A program made the translations under genes and the position numbers. Shown here piece after piece: positions 59,829-64,000 of a stretch of 64,000 nucleotides of DNA. Under the pieces are notes generated by a model. It had not been told where the DNA came from, did not search any database, and saw only the letters and a program-made list of their open reading frames with translations. The first letter of the stretch is position 1; every line of letters starts with the position of its first letter. Where the stretch lies: assembly GCA_022824465.1 (NCBI GenBank), contig JAJDZV010000004.1, positions 62,001 through 126,000 of the forward strand. Direction: 5' to 3'. This stretch comes from Anaerolineae bacterium. Lineage in GTDB: Bacteria > Chloroflexota > Anaerolineae > Aggregatilineales > Phototrophicaceae.

Positions 59829-61154
59829 ATGCCAGTAATTGAGGTACTGTTGAAGGTTGCTCCAGATATTGCCTTGGGCTTGGCGAGCGGGCAACTTGAG
59901 CGGGTCGGTGGTGTCATTCGCGATTCCGCGAGCAAACAGATCGTAGCGTGGCTGCGCGAAGGCGGGCGGATACAAAATAACCCCGACCCTGCCAGCGCAT
60001 TGCCGCGGTTTCTGTTTCAGAGCCTCCTGCAATCTGCAAAACTGGCGAATGTCGGCGATGTTGCTCAACAAGTCACGGCGCTGTCCAAATTAGCCGGTTC
60101 GTTAGGCGTCGCCGGCAATGTGCTTGGTTTGGTGAATGTCGCGGCGACGGCGCGTTCTCATCATCTTATCACTTTGCGCCTGCAAGCGATTCAAAACATG
60201 CTCGCTTTTTCTACTAGGCTGGGCATGCTGAATTTCACGTTATCCGGCTTCGGACTGTTAATGATGCTCAAGCGATTCTCAGACATTGAAAGGCTGCTCG
60301 GAAAGGTGTATGAACAAGTTTCCCAAGCCGTATCGGAGCAGCATCAGCACGACCGACAAATCAATTTGAGAGCCGCCCTTGAAAGCGCCCAAGTTGTGAT
60401 GGAAGCAAAAGATGGCAACCTCAAAGAATCTATGGCTGCCAGCCTAGACTTTCTGCTAATTAACGCCCGCGAGCATTGCTTGAGCGATTACCACGACAAG
60501 CGCTACAATAAAATGGAAAAGGACATTGAGTTGGCGCAAGAGCGGCTTTCACAGGCCATGCACTTAGACGAAACAAGGATACGATCCTTCCTGGAAGTCG
60601 GACAAAACGATCTGGCGAACTCCGTCATGCAGTCGCGGCTGAAGCAATATAGGAAGGAAACGCGGAATTACATCGGCATTCTGCTAGGACGTCAACATAA
60701 GCGTGCGGTCTACTTCAATAGAAAAGTGAAGGATCGCGATCTGCGGCGTTACCTACTGATCGAACAGTGGCTGCGCGGCGAGGAAGACATACTTTGGGAC
60801 ATTGTGTTGGAGCAACGCAAACAGTTTTGGGATAACGAAGTGAAGAGCGCAATTGAACCCGATAGTGGAATCATCCTGCCAGGGAAACCGGCGCCGAAAC
60901 CGCCCACTCAACATTTGGATGCTCTGGAGCAAGCTGAAACCGCTATCGAGAATTTTCAGCGCTTTGAAGGCTTTGGCTTGGAATTAGAATCCATATCGCG
61001 GCTAGGCATTTCTCTGAGAGAATGGGAGGCGCTGGAAAACACAGACAATACTGTCTTCGTCAATGAAGCGAATGTGAACTTGGGCGAGCACGACGACTAC
61101 GTACTTTTAGTCGAGCGCGATTATTTCGAAAGCGTCAAACGCCTAAGTGATTGA
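59829..61154 (+). CDS. Unknown protein with lower GC than neighbours
   Basis: A 441-residue protein with no recognised domain. It starts MPVIEVLLKVAPDIALGLASG with GGGAG upstream, then a helical N-terminal part, a hydrophobic segment LGMLNFTLSGFGLLMMLKRF (about residues 133-152) that could be a membrane helix, and a long charged, probably coiled-coil region (residues 155-330). The C-terminal 120 residues contain a Pro-rich hinge (GIILPGKPAPKPPTQ). Codon use is visibly richer in A/T than in flanking genes, so it may have been acquired. It ends 8 nt before a dehydratase gene. Function is unknown. Confidence 0.7.
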   Translation: MPVIEVLLKVAPDIALGLASGQLERVGGVIRDSASKQIVAWLREGGRIQNNPDPASALPRFLFQSLLQSAKLANVGDVAQQVTALSKLAGSLGVAGNVLGLVNVAATARSHHLITLRLQAIQNMLAFSTRLGMLNFTLSGFGLLMMLKRFSDIERLLGKVYEQVSQAVSEQHQHDRQINLRAALESAQVVMEAKDGNLKESMAASLDFLLINAREHCLSDYHDKRYNKMEKDIELAQERLSQAMHLDETRIRSFLEVGQNDLANSVMQSRLKQYRKETRNYIGILLGRQHKRAVYFNRKVKDRDLRRYLLIEQWLRGEEDILWDIVLEQRKQFWDNEVKSAIEPDSGIILPGKPAPKPPTQHLDALEQAETAIENFQRFEGFGLELESISRLGISLREWEALENTDNTVFVNEANVNLGEHDDYVLLVERDYFESVKRLSD

Positions 61155-61162
61155 GGTAGTTC

Positions 61163-62266
61163 ATGAAAATCACACGCATCGCGGCATACCAGGTCGACCT
61201 GCCCTTGCACGAAGGCAGCTACAAGTGGTCCGGCGGCAAATCGGTCGAAGTCTTCGACAGCACCATCGTCCGCGTCGACACCGACAGCGGCATCAGCGGC
61301 TACGGCGAAGTCTGCCCGCTTGGACCCTTCTATCTCCCGGCTTACGCCGCGGGCGTGCGCGCCGGCATCAAGGAGCTCGCGCCGCACCTGATCGGTTATG
61401 ACCCGACCGAACTTTCGCTCTTGAATCAGCGCATGGACGCGGCCATGAAAGGCCATCCCTACGTCAAGACGGGCATCGACATGGCTTGTTGGGACATCCT
61501 TGGCAAGGTCGCTGGCTTGCCTGTCTGTACGCTCTTGGGCGGGCGCTATGGCGCTGATTTCGTCCTGTACCGCGCCATTTCCCAAGAGACGCCCGAAGCC
61601 ATGGCGGAGAAAGTCGCAGGTTATCGCGCGGAGGGTTACCGCCGTTTCCAGCTGAAGGTCGGCGCCGATCCACAAATGGATATCGAGCGCATACGGCAGG
61701 TCGCCGAGTTGCTTTCGCCGAGCGACAAGCTGATCGCTGACGCCAACACCGGCTGGCTCATGCACGAGGCGGCGCGGGTCGTAAGAGCGGTTGACGATGT
61801 GGATGTCTACATTGAGCAGCCCTGCGCAAGTTACGACGAGTGTCTTTCGATCCGCCGGCGAACGAGCCATCCTTTTGTGCTGGACGAAACCGTAGACGGA
61901 CTGGATATGCTCATGCGCGGTCATGCCGATCAGGCGATGGATGTCGTCAATATCAAGATCAGCAAGTTTGGCGGCTTGACCAAAGCCAGCCTGGCGCGCG
62001 ACCTCTGCGTCTCGCTGGGCATCGCGATGACGATTGAAGACAGCTGGGGCGGCGATATTACGACCGCGGCTATCGCGCATCTGGCGCATAGCACACCGAC
62101 CGACTTTCTCTTCACCGCCACGGATTTCAATAGCTACGTCACAGTCAGCAGCGCCCGGGGCGCGCCGCAGCGTCATCAGGGGCGAATGGCCGCTTCTGCC
62201 GCGCCGGGGCTTGGCGTAACGCCGAAACGAGATGTCATCGGCGACGCGGTTGTCGATGTGCGCTGA
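61163..62266 (+). CDS. Mandelate racemase/muconate lactonizing enzyme family dehydratase (cis-3-hydroxyproline dehydratase-like)
   Basis: An enolase-superfamily protein, 367 residues. It has an N-terminal capping domain, then the barrel with K165 in FQLKVG, the metal ligands D193 (ADANTGW), E218 (IEQP) and D241 (LDETVDG), and the second base K265 in NIKISKFGG. The end [17 protein letters not shown] matches the cis-3-hydroxy-L-proline dehydratase type. That enzyme makes delta-1-pyrroline-2-carboxylate from hydroxyproline; the assignment is by motif only. The start is ATG 61163. It is followed 9 nt later by an APH-fold kinase and then an enolase-like gene. Confidence 0.88.
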   Translation: MKITRIAAYQVDLPLHEGSYKWSGGKSVEVFDSTIVRVDTDSGISGYGEVCPLGPFYLPAYAAGVRAGIKELAPHLIGYDPTELSLLNQRMDAAMKGHPYVKTGIDMACWDILGKVAGLPVCTLLGGRYGADFVLYRAISQETPEAMAEKVAGYRAEGYRRFQLKVGADPQMDIERIRQVAELLSPSDKLIADANTGWLMHEAARVVRAVDDVDVYIEQPCASYDECLSIRRRTSHPFVLDETVDGLDMLMRGHADQAMDVVNIKISKFGGLTKASLARDLCVSLGIAMTIEDSWGGDITTAAIAHLAHSTPTDFLFTATDFNSYVTVSSARGAPQRHQGRMAASAAPGLGVTPKRDVIGDAVVDVR

Positions 62267-62275
62267 GTCCGGCTG

Positions 62276-63316
62276 ATGACAGGGACCGTAAGCGAAGTCA
62301 ACATAGAAGACCCCAAATCATTGCTGACTTACCTGCGTGAGCGTCGCTTCATCGCTGGTGATGAGTGTCCGCGCTTCGAGGTCTTGTCTGGCGGAGTATC
62401 CAATCGAACCGTGCTGGTGCAACGCGCGCCTGGCGAAGACTGGGTGCTGAAGCAGGCGCTGGCGAAGCTGCGCGTTCAAGTCGACTGGTACAGCAGTCCC
62501 GAGCGCATTCATATTGAAGCGAAAGGTCTGCGCTGGCTGGGCAAAGTCTTGGGGAGCGCTGTGCCACGCTTCGTCTTTGAAGACAAGGATCATCACGTTC
62601 TCTGCATGACCGCCGCGCCAGGGCCGCATGAGAATTGGAAGGTCGCGCTGCTGCAAGGCAAGACCAGCGTCCGCCACGCGCGATTGTTCGGAAGGCTGCT
62701 GGCGCGGATCCACAACGCCATCGCCGAATTCTCCGAACTGCGCGCCGAATTTGCCGAGCGGCGCTACTTTGAGGAGCTGCGACTTGAGCCCTATTACGGC
62801 TTCACGGCGAGCCAGGTCCCAGCGGCGGCGGCATTCTTGCGCGCGCTGATCCACGAGACACGCGAACGCAAATACGCGCTGACGCATGGCGATTACAGCC
62901 CCAAGAACATCCTGCTGCACAACGACCGCCTGATCCTGCTTGATCACGAGGTTGTCCATTTCGGCGATCCGGCATTCGATATCGGTTTCTCGCTGGCGCA
63001 CTTTCTGGGCAAGGCCTTGTATCTGCCAGCGCATCGGACCAACTTCCTGCGTATGGCGCGCGCCTACTGGCAAACGTACCTTGGAGACTTGTCGCCGCAA
63101 CTGGTCGCAACGGTCCGCGAGCCGGCCGTGAAGCATACGCTGGCCTGTACGCTGGCGCGGGCTGCCGGACGCTCGCCGCTGGAATACCTGGACGCGGCTG
63201 AACGCCAAGAGCTGCAGGCGCTTGCGCTGACGCTGGTTGACAAACCCCCGGCGGAACTCGACGAGCTTATTGACCAGGCCGAACGCTTCCTGGAGGGCGT
63301 CCATGACCAGGATTAG
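62276..63316 (+). CDS. APH-fold phosphotransferase
   Basis: A 346-residue kinase-like small-molecule phosphotransferase. It has the N-lobe ATP-binding LKQALAKLRVQ, the Brenner motif THGDYSPKNILL (H-x-D-x4-N) and the metal-binding LLDHEVVHFGDPAFD with its Asp. The substrate is not known; the family includes methylthioribose, homoserine and aminoglycoside kinases. It lies 9 nt after the dehydratase and its last 14 nt overlap the enolase-like gene, so the three are probably one operon. It likely phosphorylates the product or a related metabolite in the same pathway; this is inference. Confidence 0.85.
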   Translation: MTGTVSEVNIEDPKSLLTYLRERRFIAGDECPRFEVLSGGVSNRTVLVQRAPGEDWVLKQALAKLRVQVDWYSSPERIHIEAKGLRWLGKVLGSAVPRFVFEDKDHHVLCMTAAPGPHENWKVALLQGKTSVRHARLFGRLLARIHNAIAEFSELRAEFAERRYFEELRLEPYYGFTASQVPAAAAFLRALIHETRERKYALTHGDYSPKNILLHNDRLILLDHEVVHFGDPAFDIGFSLAHFLGKALYLPAHRTNFLRMARAYWQTYLGDLSPQLVATVREPAVKHTLACTLARAAGRSPLEYLDAAERQELQALALTLVDKPPAELDELIDQAERFLEGVHDQD

Positions 63317-64000
63317 CAAGGTCTCAGCCGTGGAGATTCTGGATAGCCGCGGTCGCCCGACCGTGTATGCCGTCTGCCAGCTAGATTCCGGGCATAGCGG
63401 ATCGGCGTCGGCGCCAGCGGGCGCGTCTACCGGAATCGCGGAAGCCCTGGAGTTGCGCGACAAGGACGGGACGCGATACGCAGGGCTCGGCTGCCTCAAA
63501 GCGGTCGCTAACATCAATTCCGAAATCAATCAGGCGCTCGCTGGCAAGCGTTTTGCGGACCAAACGGCGCTGGATCGATTTCTGCTTACGCTCGACGACG
63601 CTCCAGACAAGTCGCGGCTGGGGGCAAACGCGATTATCGCCGTTTCGTTGGCATTCTGTCGCGCCCAAGCCAATGAGCGCGCTTTACCGCTCTACGAACA
63701 CCTGGCTCAGTTCGCGCAGCAGCGGCCCCGACTGCCGCGCCCGATGATCAATCTCTTCAGCGGCGGCGCCCATGCCGGCGGCCAGACCGCGATACAAGAC
63801 CTGCAAATCGTCGTCCCGTGCGCCCGGAGCATCCGGCAATGCCTGGAGATTGCGTCAGACGTTTTTCGCGCGGCCGCCGGTATCGTGGCGGAACAATATG
63901 GCATGAGGCTGCTAACAGCCGACGAAGGCGGCCTTGCGCCGGACTTCGCTTCATCCGATGCGATGCTGTCGTGCGCTGTCGAAGCAATCGAGCGCGCTGG
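63303..64000 (+). CDS. Enolase-family protein, cut by the window edge
   Basis: The first 232 codons of an enolase-like gene; the 3' end lies beyond 64000. It has VEILDSRGRPTV, PAGASTGIAEALELRD with the Ser loop, GANAIIAVSLAFCRA, GGAHAGGQTAIQDLQI, and TADEGGLAP with the catalytic-region Glu. Canonical enolase has Glu at the QE position of that fourth motif (the Glu168 of yeast); here it is Asp. So it is either a variant glycolytic enolase or a paralogue with a related reaction. It overlaps the kinase gene by 14 nt (ATG at 63303). Confidence 0.82.
   Translation, partial: MTRISKVSAVEILDSRGRPTVYAVCQLDSGHSGSASAPAGASTGIAEALELRDKDGTRYAGLGCLKAVANINSEINQALAGKRFADQTALDRFLLTLDDAPDKSRLGANAIIAVSLAFCRAQANERALPLYEHLAQFAQQRPRLPRPMINLFSGGAHAGGQTAIQDLQIVVPCARSIRQCLEIASDVFRAAAGIVAEQYGMRLLTADEGGLAPDFASSDAMLSCAVEAIERA

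Noticed and set aside
58679..59842. 387-codon plus-strand frame
   Set aside because: It lies antisense to an esterase with an intact catalytic triad and is His/Arg/Ala-rich with no domain.
61121..62176. 351-codon minus-strand frame across the dehydratase
   Set aside because: It is antisense to a gene with all catalytic residues of its family, and its own translation has no domain.
62318..63529. 403-codon minus-strand frame across the kinase and enolase-like genes
   Set aside because: It crosses two plus-strand genes with clear motifs and has no recognisable protein features.

Overview
The window reads as a chromosome segment of a Chloroflexota bacterium, most likely an Anaerolineae relative. 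This is an inference from content, not a database match. The pointers are a roughly 60% GC composition with NNC/NNG-biased codons, a lipoprotein with a very long Thr/Pro linker and a C-terminal SH3-like domain (53190-55652), a branched-chain amino-acid ABC operon with an oversized LivM, STAND/NACHT-TIR conflict genes, and many small membrane-associated hypothetical proteins. Recognisable housekeeping genes are clpB, purB, ugd, manA, a PfkB kinase, an ATP:cob(I)alamin adenosyltransferase, an enolase-family gene cut by the right edge, tRNA-Leu(CAA) and tRNA-Lys(CUU). Where promoters can be seen they are ordinary sigma-70/sigma-A type (TTGACG-N17-TATACT, TTGTCC-N17-TATAAT).

Layout. 1-3154: a left-truncated unknown gene, an alpha/alpha-toroid-like protein and a CgeB-like glycosyltransferase, all on the minus strand. 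3384-11867: two paralogous amino-acid-binding proteins, each followed by an intergenic stem-loop, then livH-livM-livG-livF and an APH-fold kinase. 11845-12762: a convergent EamA transporter. 12910-21696: a four-gene plus-strand cluster of TIR-STAND-HEAT, TIR-FGE-like, a small adaptor/effector-like protein and a NACHT ATPase, which looks like an NTP-dependent conflict (defence) system. 21863-33946: PQQ-type sugar dehydrogenase, a duplicated coiled-coil membrane protein, manA, clpB, a Trm112-like protein, a GH-A clan glycosidase, a YbhN-type flippase, a Rieske oxygenase fragment, and an M50-type membrane protease followed by a paralogue that has lost the active site. 34282-44425: P1B-4 metal ATPase, acyl-CoA synthetase, ugd, a sugar kinase, purB, a 0.9-kb non-coding stretch with repeats, agmatine deiminase and an Nfu-N protein. 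44431-46449: FmdB / PyrD-like / PyrK-like operon. 46545-57401: membrane glycosyltransferases, cobalamin adenosyltransferase, Nudix, TPR, GT2, the Thr/Pro-rich lipoprotein, a thioredoxin-like lipoprotein with in-frame UGA, and an SDR protein. 57615-64000: tRNA-Lys, two tandem HSL-type esterases, a lower-GC unknown gene, then an operon of enolase-superfamily dehydratase, APH-fold kinase and enolase-like protein.

Most noteworthy are: (1) the TIR/STAND/FGE/NACHT cluster, in which the small third protein and the NACHT protein share a 12-residue motif, suggesting they assemble together; (2) a candidate selenoprotein, a thioredoxin-like lipoprotein whose first redox Cys is replaced by UGA (W-UGA-P-T-C), with a 6-bp hairpin 20 nt downstream that resembles a bacterial SECIS; (3) a tandem active protease/pseudoprotease pair; (4) a PyrD/PyrK-like pair whose PyrD has lost the catalytic Cys and Lys; (5) a dehydratase-kinase-enolase operon whose enolase has a Glu-to-Asp change in the active site.
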